Shown here: piece after piece, positions 46,109 through 58,959 of the stretch
Position numbering within the stretch: the stretch's first letter is position 1
Layout of the letters: every line of letters starts with the position of its first letter
Assembly: GCF_021155765.1 (NCBI RefSeq)
Contig: NC_060110.1
Location: 17,940,001-18,004,000, forward strand
Origin: Diprion similis
Lineage: Eukaryota; Arthropoda; Insecta; Hymenoptera; Diprionidae
Direction of reading: 5' to 3'
DNA length: 64,000 nt
Program-made: the position numbers and the translations under genes
Notes under the pieces: generated by a model
What the model saw: the letters and a program-made list of their open reading frames with translations, nothing else
What the model was told of the DNA's origin: nothing
Database searches by the model: none

Positions 46109-48219
46109 GACACATTTCACAACACGTTCCACAATGATCAACAATACCTACTTTTCTATAAGGTTTAGCTAGAGCAAGGTTCCATTAATATTGATACGTT
46201 ACAGTCAACCGTCGGAAATCTGCTGTCTGACAAATATCTTGACATGTCAAGTTAGTAGTTGCAAAGAAAAAAAGAATTCAATGAACGAAAAAATTAATAA
46301 ACTAGTATAACTAGAAACATGTATTCTACACAACACAATCTACCGCTGTAATAATTGTCAAGTATTCAATCTCAAAAAACGTCTCATGTAAAAAAAAAAT
46401 GAAAAATAAGTACTAATACCGATATTCCTGAAAAAAAGCATTTTGTGGGCGCAAAAAAAATTAGTATAAATTAGAGGATTTATGAATAATTAAAAAAAAA
46501 GTATATAATATGTATATGGTATGTTCATTAGGCTGCTTTACGTAACTGAGTAACAATAGTATCGAATTGACAATTTTACGGGGCAATCAACGTTGAGGGG
46601 GGCTATAATTATATGTTCTTGACATATCCATAGTTACTTGTTTAATGGCAGATTTTTTAACATGGCCATTAAAAAAAAATGGTATGTCCGAAGTAATGAC
46701 ACGATTTAAAAATCGTTCAGAATTATTTGAAAAGCTCCAGTTTGCGCCATGCTAACAGTTGATCTGAATACAATAAGCTTAAAATTTTTTAAGGAAAATG
46801 TCTTCCTTAATAATCGGAATTGCATGGATGACAGGAGCAAGAATATCAATGGATTTTTAAATGATGTTAATACTGCGATAGCATTTCTCTACTATACTTC
46901 AATAGCAATCATTTAACGCGTAAAAAAATGTTGAATTAACATTTCATCGATTAGTCATAGAAATAGTGACTGGTTTGTCAATTCAATTGAATTCGAAAGT
47001 TACCGTTCTATGGTATCAGAATAAATATTTACAGTGGTACGTCACAAAATATCTTTTTCCGGCATACCTGTGTATGTTTAACTGTTTCGTTGAAAAATGT
47101 ACTAACGGAATGATTAACGCGTTTATCATTTGAGAAAAATTTGTTTCAATAAGTTTATAAGTCTTAACGTAACACATTGATAATTTTAGATTGCCCCTAA
47201 TTATTGAATGGGACAGTGAACACGTCACACGAGTCTGATTCGGTGGATGTATAAACATTAATCCAAATCACATGACAAGAGCATCGTTATTAATTATTAA
47301 CTGCATGTTGAGGGATGAGATAAACTCAAATACACTAATTATTTCTCGTGAGGGATCGATTAGGGTACAATTCTTAGTTCCGTTTTTGATTCTTCAGACC
47401 TGTGTAATTTGTTTACTGATCCTTCAAGTTATGGTAAATAAATTGTAAGAATTCGTTAGGAACTGGTGGTGCGTGCGCAAAGTACGCGACATTCCCAAAA
47501 CTCTATCATTGCACTTATCTTTTCAACATAGCTAAATCAAACTGATCGTGAATGAAATTTTTGGAAATGAAGTGGTTAGTGATTCATTATTTGGATAGGG
47601 ATTCAACCAATCCACATCGCATGTTGTTATTATAATATCATGATTATTTGAATATTTTGAAATACTATTATAACTAATTATTGCAAAAAGCAAACAAAAA
47701 AGCAAGGATTATTAGTAATTATACATATATATTATAAATATATAATTATATTATTATATATTATATTGGTATTTAGTGTAACATGTAAGTAGTAGACAAA
47801 AATATGATATGAATTAATAATATTATTGAAAAAAAAAATGAATAAATGATACAGAAGGTAAATATCATGAATGGGTGATTGAAGAACTGGATTGCATTCA
47901 ATTGTTTTTGCTGTAAAATATAACAACTGTGTCAAGTGGATATGCACAGTGAGAAATAAACAAATGCCTGTTTGACGAACATATTTTCATTTTCTTATTA
48001 TACACATTCCGCACATTCCCATACTAATTAACCCGTATAAAGTGATATTCATCACTAAACATTTTTTACAAAAATTTGTTAAAGCATAACGTACTTGTTA
48101 AAAATATAATTTTGTGCATCTGTCTCTTGACTGTGGGAAAGCTTTATTTGCGAGACTTGATAAATTATCAAAAGTACTCAAAAAAAAACAACATTTTTAT
48201 TTCGATAATCATAATTACT
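46109..48219. other. Clathrin 3' UTR and intergenic DNA between convergent genes
   Basis: Very AT-rich, with several A-runs and AATAAA-like words and no convincing coding frame. It should contain the clathrin 3' UTR (possibly long) and the short POP4 3' UTR. A local AT-rich palindrome-like stretch lies near 47720-47770. Confidence 0.55.
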
Positions 48220-49343
48220 TTATAAATCAGGTACATGAGCAAGTTTGAATTTTTTCACTGATCTCTCAGCAGGTCTAACACACAGTTCTTTGCCAAACAA
48301 TTGTAAATTCACATTGCCCAAACATATCTTGAATACAGCTGTGTCTTTAGGAACCGCTGCAAGAAAAGAAAAGCGTCAACATTAAATTTTTCCACTGTGT
48401 ACTGTTAATGGCATATATTTTCTTATCCTTTTCCTTTCTCATCAAATGACATACTATGAGTGGCTGTTTAGAATCCTTGACAAAAGATTGATGGTAATGG
48501 TTGCATTTGTTTATTGAAGACATATTTAAGTGCATGATAATAATGAGGATGCCTTCATATTTTTTGTAGGCTGGTGCAAATTTCTTATGCTAGGGAACTT
48601 TAAGGACAAATCTTAATTAATTATTCAATAAAAGTCAGGAGTTTTGTTTCCAATAGAATTAGCTGTCAATGCTAAAATTTAAAGTTGCCTTACTCCGGAT
48701 AATACTATCCTCTCCAATAACTCTGAAGGTACATTTAGTGTCTTGCAATACGATGCCGTCAATGCCCACCAAACTTGGACACTTGGATTTAATGACAGCA
48801 ATTTTTGCTCCATGAAAATCAGCCTTTAGCAATTGTTGGCCAATGTTATCCCAATTTGGTTCAATTGGTCCTTGTGGTAAATCAGTGAAATTCCTAACGC
48901 CAAGCATTTGTCGCATGTATTCTAACCAAAGCTGGTTCAATGCTAATGCATCAATGTATTTCAAGTTAGTCCTGTTATCCAACTTATTCAAGCCAAGCTT
49001 TGTTCTTTTTCTGGCTGTTAAAAATTTTGCCTTCTTTGGTTTACGACGAACATGCTTTGTTCTGTATTTGTTGAACGTGAATGTCTGAAAGATGAAGAAT
49101 ATTAAAAGATACTGATGTGTGGAAGAAGAGGGTTAAAACTTTCATTGTTATCACCTTTTTCAATTCTTCGTTTATTGATTTAGTATCTGAAGGTGGTAAG
49201 ATATTTTCTAAAAGATTTAAAAGGTATTCACTACGATCCGTTGATGTTGTTGCACGGTTAACCACCGACACTGGAAGTTGAAGACATACGTTGTCTGGAA
49301 GAAAACGAATTACGGATGGTTGAATCTGCATATGAACAATCAT
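48220..49343 (-). CDS. POP4: Ribonuclease P/MRP protein subunit POP4 (Rpp29)
   Basis: Protein subunit of nuclear RNase P (tRNA 5' processing) and RNase MRP. Exons: 49155-49343, 48694-49084, 48220-48356, giving 238 residues if the ATG at 49343 is used. A basic stretch (KYRTKHVRRKPKKAKFLTAR) precedes the family core. The core, LLKADFHGAKIAVIKSKCPS then VGIDGIVLQDTKCTF, is the Sm-like fold that binds the RNA, and TVPKDTAVFKICLGN follows. The start is uncertain. An ATG at 49399-49397 is followed by a donor (GTAAGA), and an acceptor-like tatgcag ends at 49323, but splicing these gives the wrong frame; an alternative in-frame start lies 5 codons downstream. Everything after about residue 20 is secure. 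Confidence 0.9.
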
Positions 49344-51039
49344 ATATTGCAGCTGATGAAAACGTTCAACAAAAGCATCTTACCCGACATGGTTTGTATA
49401 ATTTTTCCGAAGATTCTTGCCGTAATCTAACCTAAACTCACCGTGTTTCTTCGCCCTATAAACTCTTTCTGACTCTTAATAATTACGATATAAAATCAAA
49501 ATAGATAATCTGTGACTAAACTTGAATCACGAATGCCTACCAAAGGACAGAAACGATAAGTCATAGGATCCCCACTGGAAGGTTAGCATAAGCAATCTTG
49601 AATCAAATGCAGCTGTTACACGCGCATCGTGAGCGTGAGCGAAGAGTCATCGACGTTTGTAAGTTTATCAGTAAGGCCCAAAAATATGTGTTCTGTAATG
49701 CCGGCAAAGATCAACTAATATATCGACAGAATGATAAATGTCTTCTTCAATCTGACATCAATGTCGTTCTTGACTATGAAGTTGGTCTGCAATCTTCAGA
49801 TTTCTTGAAAATTTTTATGCCAAAAAATTGCTCACAAATTGTAAAAATGCTTATCAACAACCGAGGACGTTGACCGAGGAGCAATTAGGAGCATGTGGTA
49901 GTTGGGCCGAATTATCACCTTTTCAATACCGAGTATATCGACACGAGTTCAAACATCGAGGAGTCGGTGTCGTTTTTCCCAATTTTCTCGAGAACCATCA
50001 GATAGCATATTGCGAAATTGGTAGATTATTAATAAGAAATTGAGGAACAATTAGAAGTAATACGTATGTGTGCCGAATTGTTGTTTTTTCCACACTTCGC
50101 CTCGCGAAAACCCCTTTAACGATTTTTCATGATTTATCTGAAAACTATTCAGAAGCAATCTACAAAAATGGTAAATTAGTTGGGTGTAATTAAAGAGTAA
50201 TTCAAGGCTAATCTCATTTCGTTGGAGTATCCATCGGTTTGTTCCAAATATTTGTTGGAATTCGGCGCTATTTTACTGGGCCCCAAGTACCCGCAAAACG
50301 TTTTTTGGGATTTTCTCAAAAACTGTGTTGGAGCAAATTATAAAAGTTAGGTAGCACTTACCATCAATCAAGTGGCAATTATTTGGTATATGCATTTTAC
50401 GGGAATTCTACGATTTTTTACGGATATGGATGTTAATTTTTTTCGATTTTCTCGTAAACCGTGCGGGAGCAATTAACAAAAGTTAGAAAGCAATTTAAGA
50501 GCAATGCGGATATAATTTTTTTGGCGTATAAATTTTTAAGAAATTCGAAGATCGCAGGCCAACTTCACATAGGTCGATCTCACGAAAATTCAAAACATCA
50601 AGTCGACTTAATAATTCGTTTTGAAGGATATTCATATTTTCGGTATCTGCAGTTATTTAAATCAAGAAATGTAATTAAGGTAGAGAATTTTGTTTTAGTT
50701 ATAGCTGCTTCCGTTTTATTTTGTATAACAGATAACATGATACACAACATTACGAAATCAATTTGAAAATTTTCGAAATTAAAATTAGGTCACGCCACTA
50801 TAACACATGGGTCTGATAGCTAAAATGAATCTAATAATCGCTACAACGTTTTTCAACCCCTTACACGTTGGTTTCTCTTATTATCCTAAAGGCAACATGG
50901 CAAATAACAAATAACTAACTATTTATACTTTATAAACAGATACTATATATATATTTACAGTATTTATAACTTGCTATTATAGAAATTATTTACTGGAAAT
51001 GATATATATATAGACATTTTAATTGATATTGGAGTGTAA
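49344..51039. other. Intergenic DNA between POP4 and RMND1
   Basis: Contains the POP4 promoter at its left end and a degenerate satellite-like region (about 49860-50530, listed separately). Short open frames at 49598-49873 and 50461-50766 look like chance. The RMND1 3' UTR should lie at the right end. Confidence 0.5.
49860..50530. repeat. Degenerate satellite-like tandem repeat
   Basis: A motif like GATTTTCTCGTAAACCGTGC followed by GGGAGCAATTAACAAAAGTTAG recurs in diverged form at about 49985, 50128, 50311 and 50445. Each is followed by taattaaagag/aatttaagagcaat-type sequence. The period is about 135-180 bp. Probably a decayed satellite block. Confidence 0.6.
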
Positions 51040-54000
51040 CTAGGAGGTCGACACTTCAGTTGTTTCGGGTTGATCGGCAAAATAACGATCGACGTAATGT
51101 AGTACTTCAAATACTACCTCAACCATAATTAATACGATTATCATCCATTCTAAACGAACGTGGTGACGATCGCTAAGATGAGATGACAAAAGTTCTACTA
51201 GTTCAACGCAATGATTCAGTTTCTCGTTCATTACCTGTGGATAGAAATGATGTATATTATTGTATATAGAATATTAGTTGGATAGAAAATTGAATTTATA
51301 ATACAAAGGTAATCTAATCTTTCAATTCCAATTCGTTAACAGTGGAGAAATGTTTAAAAAGTTTTATATTTAGCTGGTATGAAATTAAATTGATTGACTT
51401 TTTATTTATTACTATAATTTCACATACTCGAGTACGTTTGGAAATACTGAAATAACTGCACGTTTGTTGGAATAAATTCTCCAACTCATCTCTTTCCCAG
51501 TAAAAATCTGGAGTATCTAAAAGGTCGGAACTCAAGTTGATCATATGCCTCAGTGCAAACAATTCGCCTTGCTTCCGCAGTACTTCTTCCCTCGACATTT
51601 TTATTGGACGACCAGATTTCAAATCGTCGGTAACAAAAGCAATTGAATCCACATAACGGTCCAGTGATGCTTCCCATATTCCGAGTTTGACGGACAGTGC
51701 AATTGCATTTGAAAATGTGTATTTGTCCAAGTCATTGGCATTTGATGCCAACATGATATTTCCTTCTTTCAAATGGCTCTTCTTACTGTAATGTACACCA
51801 AAAATCACATTGCCAGGCATATTCAGCATCCATTATTTGGGACTTATACCAATAGGCAGTATAAATTCGAATAAAGATCAGCAATTAAAAGCACTTCATC
51901 CATTCTCATACCTTACCTAGATTCTGAATGCGTGTACAGCATCATTTCACTCTCTGACTGCACTAGTTTATCAGCGTAACTATGTTGTTCATAGGATTTC
52001 AAGAATCTCAGTAAATTTCCACTTTCAAGTTCCGACATATTCCAAAAAACAACAGTTCCTTCTCGGAAAAAGTAGACTTCGCGGGGCTCTGTTTCTACCT
52101 CATATTTAGCTGTTGCGTGAATCACACCTGGCATTGCTGGAATATAAAAACAAAAAAAAAATTTGAACGAACAATTACTAGTAGTCTATAGTTTAGTGTC
52201 CTCTTCCCCTGCATAGATTATTCACTTTTACGATTCCTTTATTATTTTTCTGCTGTTGCAATGTCAATAACATGTGTAAAAACACTAGAAAAATGTGGCA
52301 TTGTAAATCTTACTTTATTTTTTGGTTCAGCACCATGTTTATATAACACAAAATTTGTACCTACTCCAATATACATTACGGCTAATGTATAGTAATTATG
52401 GCTAAGTAATAGTAGAAAATATCACACCATAAAGTAAATTTACACAATTTAAAAAAAATCACGGTAGAATTACAACCGATCACTCTAGATTACACTAGTC
52501 AAGAAATATATATTTTTTTTTCACTTCATACTTCTTTGGCGAGTTTTGACAATTGGCAGATTAGGAAGCGTTGGATAAAGTATCATCGAAAATATATTTT
52601 TATAAGTAGAATTTGTGGCGCAGGTATGAATTATTGTCACATTAAATACTAAATAAACCTGTTCTTTATACAAAATAATTTGAAGGTGTAAATTACAATA
52701 ATTTGTTAGATTTTTATCAGTAGTCGTTCTCTTAGTTCATGACTGCTAAGTACAAAATCACGTGATAATTAACAAAGATTGTATTACATATGCGTTCCAA
52801 CTAATCGGTTAAATATGGACTATCACAAGCCCCCAATCCTGATGCAACACCGCCTTCATCAGCACTGGCCAATTTTGTCCGAAGCATGTGACCAACTTGT
52901 CTGTTAATGATAATATTCTTTTCATCGCCGATCAATATACCGAATATGCCCAATTCTGAAACGACTTCCTTCAATTCCGCATCTGTATTACTTCCTGCTC
53001 GTATTTGATAGTTTCTTTGCAACGGTGGTTGGATTCTATCCATCAAGATCCATGCCGATCTCTCTTGCTTGTCCTTCATGGACTCTAGTGCCGTTTTTAT
53101 TTCGTTACCGTAAATATTATTTCCACCACCTTCTCGTTGCGGTTTCAAAACAAAGCGTTCGGGATTTGCTATTCCCATATCTATTGCATTTTCTCCGTGT
53201 TCGTCAAAATCCAAAGCATAAAGACCTGGAGAATTTTGAATCAATAATAGATTAAAACGATTGATTTAGTTAACATCCTTTAAACCAATGCAGTTAATTT
53301 CATTGATCCTTCTTATTCGAAAAGATTCGTATAAGTATGCTACCTAATTTTTATAATATTTACCAGTGAATATTCCTCGGATTTGCTCAGCCGTCCCCTC
53401 ATCCTTTAGAAATCTGGCAAGAACTCCAGGTTTGGCCAGAGCTTGTTGGACTTTTTTCGCACCAGCTAGATGGTATTGAATCGATGGGGATTTGATTGCC
53501 AACGATCTTTCTATAAGTAATCTTACATCCCACTCTTTTTCACTGGGATATTGACTCGGTTCATAGCCACATCTGAAGTAAACAACGGCGACGGTTTGTT
53601 CTCCAACAATCAGTTCTTTCTTCGGACTGAGACGAGCTTCAACGGCTAGCTCGGTCAGTGTCCTACGCAGCACCCTAATGCATGGGTTCAGTCTACGGAT
53701 TTCAAATTCGTGAAAACGCTGATCACATATATTGTATGTGACATCTTCAATGATAAATAAAATGACAGATCTGAAAGAAGTAGGAAATGATTAATTAGAC
53801 ATTACATGAAAACATGAGTGAAAGAAAAAACGATTCTTGTCTCGTTTCAAAAGTATTTGCAAATATTTCTAGAAGCAACATTTTTCTTGAGTTTAGGATA
53901 TTTAAAAAATTATACACTTACTTTGGATCATTGTAAATATTCCACGCGTCAATCATTCCCGTGCATAGTCCTTGGAGCGCATTATTGTCAGGCAAATTTT

Positions 54001-57000
54001 CTAGCTCACTTGTGCGATCAAGTTCCTGCAGAACATATTTGTGCAATTTTGTAGCGGCCGGACCAAGCCATCCAAATCCCGATGCGATCGTATTTATTTC
54101 TACTTGTTTCCAACAACAGTACGGCTTGTGATTTTGTGAGCAGCCACGTTCTTTAGGGCAACTAGTGTCGAGCATTAGATCGGACCTCAACATTCCTAAC
54201 GATATTTTTTGAGTGAATCCCCCGCTGTAGACCGTTTCATAAATATCAAACAATTTCCGGGTAAAAGTATCGACTTTGATTGTTTCTTTGAGGGTTTCTT
54301 TCAGGAATTCATAGTCGTGGGCAACTCTGTGCATCAGTTCGTTTAATATTATTTGAATTTCACAAGCTCGATTAAATTCTGTCCTTGGAAATGACGACGG
54401 TATAAGAATAAATGGAGCAAACTGCAGAGTATCTCTGTTGAAATTCTTCTTTGATCGCATACAGGCTCCATTCATAAGCGACCAATCTTTTGCTTTATCA
54501 ATTAATTCTTGCAGTTCTGCCTGTGGCAATGGCAGCTTGACACAAAGGCCCATACTGGGCTGATCACTCGCGTTCATACTTGCTTCTTATGTGATTCATA
54601 TAATTGTGAAGTGTATGATTATCAGAAACAAAATATTTCTTATTGTCAACTCATACTAACGAGCAGCAGTCCATGGGTACCAATTCCGAGTCTCTGTTCC
54701 CAATAATATATGCTGCGAAACTTTTTCTTCTTAACCTTTTTTGAAATCAGAGTACTCACTGACGATAATTGAAAACTACATAGAATTAAGAGTATAATGT
54801 ATATTGGAATGGTGATTATATTAGCATCTAAGATGTTGACCAACGAAGAATCTGAAGAGTATTACGCATGTATATTTGTAGACAATGCGAACTAACGGAT
54901 CGGTATTTTTATAAATTCTGTCCAATATTTTATTCGAACAATTGCTTTTTATACATTTGATTTAAAAAGAAACCACCAAATGTACTCCGGAACAAAACCT
55001 TTGTTATATTTTATCCGCTGCTAGACTTATTGATTTTTCTCACATTACCCACAAATTAACTGTCACATAATTTTAATAGAAAGAAATTAAAGAGTTCGAT
55101 AAAAATATGATCTCATATAATCATTTATCACGCAGTTCCTAATGCTTTTACATCATTCACCAGATGAAGCACTGGAACGACTGGCAGCCTGTATCCCTCA
55201 ACTTGTATATATACGCAGTGATACTTAACACACGGACACACCATCAAGGCCACTCTCAGATGTGCATACATGCTTACATGAGAGAGCTGGTTGTGATCGC
55301 AGTGCTGTATCTATTACTACAGCAAGTTTGAGTCTAACCTACCCAACTCGGACACTTTGTTTAAAAAAAGGATAAATATTTGCGGGTATCATTGAATCAC
55401 AGATTTTAGTGTTTCTATATATTGATTGATAAACATTCAAATATGATAATAATCTCGCTATTTTTGTTATATTCTTTAAATGATAAAAATATTTTACTAC
55501 TTTTTTGACGGTAGTTTGCACCCGTGAAATTGTTGAATTATATTTGTTGAATTTAAAAAAAACATAATCACAGTATGAGAAACTTCTTTTTTTGCTTCAC
55601 ATTTAGTTTGAGGTGGTAGTCTGGTAACTTGGATTGGAAAAATCGTTTTTTTTTTTTTTTCTTACTTATTTCGAAAGTAAAATATATCGAGAGTACATTG
55701 GAAAACTTTAGACCGAAATTCGAGATATTAATGAAGTTGTAATGAATATTTGAGAACGTCACGTTGGATAACACAATTCCCAGATCGTAAGGCAGAAAAT
55801 AAGACGGCAAGGGCTTCTAAAGTAGACAAAATGAATAAGTTGCTGAGATTGGGGACTACGAAAAAATTGCAAGCATCCCAAGCATAGACGATTAAAGTGT
55901 GCTTATCAGCTGTTTTTTTATTCGAGTCTGTTCTCGAAACTTTAAACGCGTTTCCTCGAAACAATGTTTTTTTGTCGGCCCGGGTGAAAAAAAAATTTCT
56001 ATTCGACCGATTATTCTGAAATTTTTACACGTTATTCTACATGTCAGTATTTCTCGTCGAAACTTGGATCTTTTTTTTTCCATTCCGAACTTTCCATTTT
56101 ACAGCCCGATTTGTGCCTGAAAAAAATCACTTTTATTTTTCGAAGTCCACCATTTTGTTATTTTCCGATAAAATTTAATAATCCTAGTTCCAACGAGAAC
56201 GACAATTCTATAGATTAATAATCAATTCTTTTTTTTTTATTTCAGATGTCCTCAAGAGCCGAAATTACCGGGGCCAGCCACGTACCGTTTTTTTGAGGCA
56301 TCCTCTTTGACCAATAATAATAATGATAACACGTTGAAAAATTAAGTCCTAAACATTTTTTTGTAATCTTTAGATGTGAATAAGAACATACCCAAAAAAA
56401 ATAAAACCATTCAATTTTATTTTCTCATAAAAAAAAAATTCCCGATAAAGACGTAAAAAAACGTGCAAGTTACCAGAATACTACCTTATAATTAATTGAT
56501 TATTTGCAATTTGGGGCTGATCAACTTTTGATAAAAACATTTTTCGAACGAGTTTTGAAATATGTTAAAATTGAATAATCGAACAGTACAGTAAATTGTT
56601 ATCCGCAAGGGATTGGAATACCAAGAAAACAAAGATAAGGATTAATGCAATGATGTAATGATGATATTCTCTAACGACAAATGGCCAAAGGAAAATCCCA
56701 AAAATCCTGAAAATCCTGAGTAAAATCAAACGTATTTGTTTATTAAATATGTGAATGAAAAATATGAAGGCGATAAGATAAGATAAAGCTTAGATATTTC
56801 AATTCAGTACTGTAAACCAACTGTTATATTGCATCATGCGAAGGTGGCAATCAACAATAAATAAATAAGAGGTAAGTACGTATCATACCTCTTGACACGC
56901 TACCGATATTTGGTCAATATGTGTGAGGGAAAGCAGGGCATGTTGACAAGTAATGGAACGTGACGAAATGTACTGTTTTTCAGAGTGAATTCGCCAACTA

Positions 57001-57878
57001 TAAGTATAAGTTTTTATTTGTAGTACTTATTGCGTTTCTGTGGATAAATCAAACCTACTTTATAAGAATTTACTGTATTTTCATCAATACACCAATGATG
57101 AGAATAATTATTTCCACAAACTACTCAAGGATAAATGGCTAGACAAAACATTACAATCGAGTCAATAACACAACTTATACAGACAGTAAGGCCCGTTCAT
57201 CTTTAAACGTAACAAGTTGTCAAACTTGTCTCTTCGTAACTAATAGCAGTTTTCGTTCGAGTGAGAGAAAATAGAAATGAAAGGTTCAAGGCACCAATTT
57301 GCGCCAGGGAAGTAGAGCATAATACAGTGACGATGTAATATTACTCACATTCTGAAGATGAAGAGATCTTTTGCGGTAAGTATAAATTCTGTTTAAGTAA
57401 ACCATCCGTGAGTCCTTCTAAATCATATTCATCTGCAGTGGCCAGTGACTTGACATTCCAGAACTGAACATGTTTTGAAATTAAGTATTGAAATTATCCT
57501 ACAGCATGTATATCAAAGAAATATTAAGTATTGAGTAAAACTCACTCCAGGCATGTTGCTCTCTTCGTCCTCCGTTATAGATCTCTTTTTTCTCAACGGA
57601 CGCTTTTTTATTTGAAGAGTGGATACGTTCTGTTGAATGCCTTGTGTTCCGTGGAATTTACTTGATGTTGTAAAAATGAATCGTCGCGGTCTAGATGCGA
57701 TTGAATTTTTTGTCACAAATTTGTATTTATCGAACAAAAGAAGCTGACTGAGTTTCAAGGTAAAATTTTTCTCAGGAAGTTTAACGATTGTTACGGACAA
57801 GCTGCAAAAACCGTTGCCATTAATCATCGACAAGCCTATTCGAGGCATTGTCAACCGTTGAAAAGTGGCAAACAACAT
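51040..57878 (-). CDS. RMND1: RMND1 homologue (required for meiotic nuclear division 1; mitochondrial DUF155 protein)
   Basis: Inner-membrane mitochondrial protein that anchors or organises mitoribosomes in animals. Exons: 57546-57878, 57349-57463, 51917-52136, 51428-51785, 51040-51234, giving 406 residues; phases 0, 1, 0, 0 agree across all junctions, including the long one. The basic, Ser/Arg-containing N-terminus fits a mitochondrial presequence. The DUF155 core includes SLATADEYDLEGL, EVYFFREGTVVFWNM, FSNAIALSVKLGIWEASLDR and GELFALRHMINLSSDLLDTP, ending with VMNEKLNHCVELVELL. A C-terminal membrane helix (WMIIVLIMVEVVFEVL) follows. The 5.2-kb intron (52137-57348) contains a complete same-strand glutathione synthetase gene, so a long read-through intron or a rearrangement is implied. 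Confidence 0.9.
52801..54577 (-). CDS. GSS: Glutathione synthetase
   Basis: ATP-grasp ligase that joins gamma-glutamylcysteine and glycine in the cytosol, the second step of glutathione synthesis. Exons: 53922-54577, 53364-53770, 52801-53225 (TAG), giving 495 residues, slightly longer than vertebrate GSS (474). Family marks: EINTIASGFGWLGPAATKLH (substrate region), YDPHW-like region replaced by SVILFIIEDVTYNICDQRFH, VVYFRCGYEPSQYPSEKEWD, and the glycine-rich ATP loop FVLKPQREGGGNNIYGNEIK with SAWILMDRIQPP after it. No break is seen. The start at 54577 is the first in-frame ATG of a long open exon; an upstream untranslated exon is possible. It lies inside an RMND1 intron on the same strand. 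Confidence 0.95.
54578..57348. other. RMND1 intron, upstream flank of GSS
   Basis: No coding sequence recognised. It should include the GSS promoter near 54.6-55.3 kb. The part at about 55900-56480 is rich in T/A runs and reads like a decayed dispersed repeat (for example the isolated GC-rich word ACCGGGGCCAGCCACGTACC at about 56266). Confidence 0.5.
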
Positions 57879-58276
57879 TGTTTTACTATTTTCTCACCAC
57901 TTGTATTCGTGTGCGTTTTTAAAATTTCTTTCTGCTTTCTTTATTCAAACATTACGTAAAATTCTGATATCCACACCAGATATTGAAATCTTTAAAGTTC
58001 CAAAAGTTCTCCGCTTGTCGGTTACTATATGCGACAATTTTTAACACATTTTCGTTATAAATTTACCAGCCATTCTTTTCAAGAGCAAAGATAACACATG
58101 AGCTATTGGTAAAAATGCCGAACGACACGCGTGGTGATCGAAGGCATTTGGAGGGGTAAAACCGGCCTGATGCAAGGAATATCAAGAAGGCAACAGCTGA
58201 TCTTGCCGTACTTCAGACCGCCGAATCCGCATAGAGAATTTTCGGTTCAATCTAAGCAATAGTAAGAGGAGATAAG
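57879..58276. promoter_or_regulatory. Bidirectional promoter between RMND1 and the small plus-strand gene
   Basis: Only 398 bp separate the two divergent start codons, so the stretch must contain both promoters and 5' UTRs. No TATA box stands out. The part nearest 58277 is more GC-rich. Confidence 0.6.
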
Positions 58277-58959
58277 ATGAGGTTGACTACAGCTTTGTTC
58301 AGATTTAAACATCCGAACGGCCACATGTATCACGGGTGAGAGAAAAATCCAATATTTGTTTCATAAAAGAGAAATTCCTTGATTCTAACCTATAAACTTG
58401 CTTCCTGCGATCAATATAAGCAGTTAATTGAAAAAGTTGGCCTGTATCAACTTTCGTCTGAAAATTATTTTATAGCTTAATTGCGATGAAAAACGGTTAA
58501 GATGATTTTCAATCAGTTTTTTACTACCATAACAAATATTTCCTGCGTCATTTGTTTGAGACAAATCAGATCTAGTGATTGTATAGCTATTGAATTTGTT
58601 TGGACGAAACATTAGATTGTAGAGAAATTTATTCGTCGTTACCTGAAGAAGGAGACAGGTTTCTAAAGAATAATTTTTGTTTACAACAGCAATAATTGTT
58701 TTACAGAAAGTACCGCCTAGTAAAAGCAGTTACTAACGAAAGCTTCAGAGCTCTGCGCTGGGACTACGAAATAGAAGAACAGAATATGCTGCTACTGCGT
58801 TACCCTTACTTAACGGTTGAGCAGTCCAGTGGTCATATGAAAGATCTTAGAGCAGACCCAGTATCCAAATGGAACAAGGAAAAAAGTGAAAAATTTTCCA
58901 AAATTACCACTTTGGAAGATAGACTTATGCATTTGAAAGTGAGAGATACTTGGGATTAA
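58277..58959 (+). CDS. Small protein of unknown function (103 residues)
   Basis: Two exons, 58277-58335 and 58707-58959 (TAA), joined in phase 2 with good splice sites, giving 103 residues. I do not recognise the family with confidence. The N-terminus MRLTTALFRFKHPNGHMYHG has no acidic residues and could be a mitochondrial presequence. The rest is charged and helical, with RALRWDYEIEEQNMLLLRYP the most distinctive block, and no clear membrane segment. It is paired head-to-head with the mitochondrial gene RMND1, which weakly supports a mitochondrial role. AATAAA follows the stop almost at once (58960). Confidence 0.75.

Noticed and set aside
49598-50766. Frames of 91, 71 and 101 codons between POP4 and RMND1
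   Set aside because: Two overlap the degenerate satellite region; no recognisable domains, and the repeats explain the openness.
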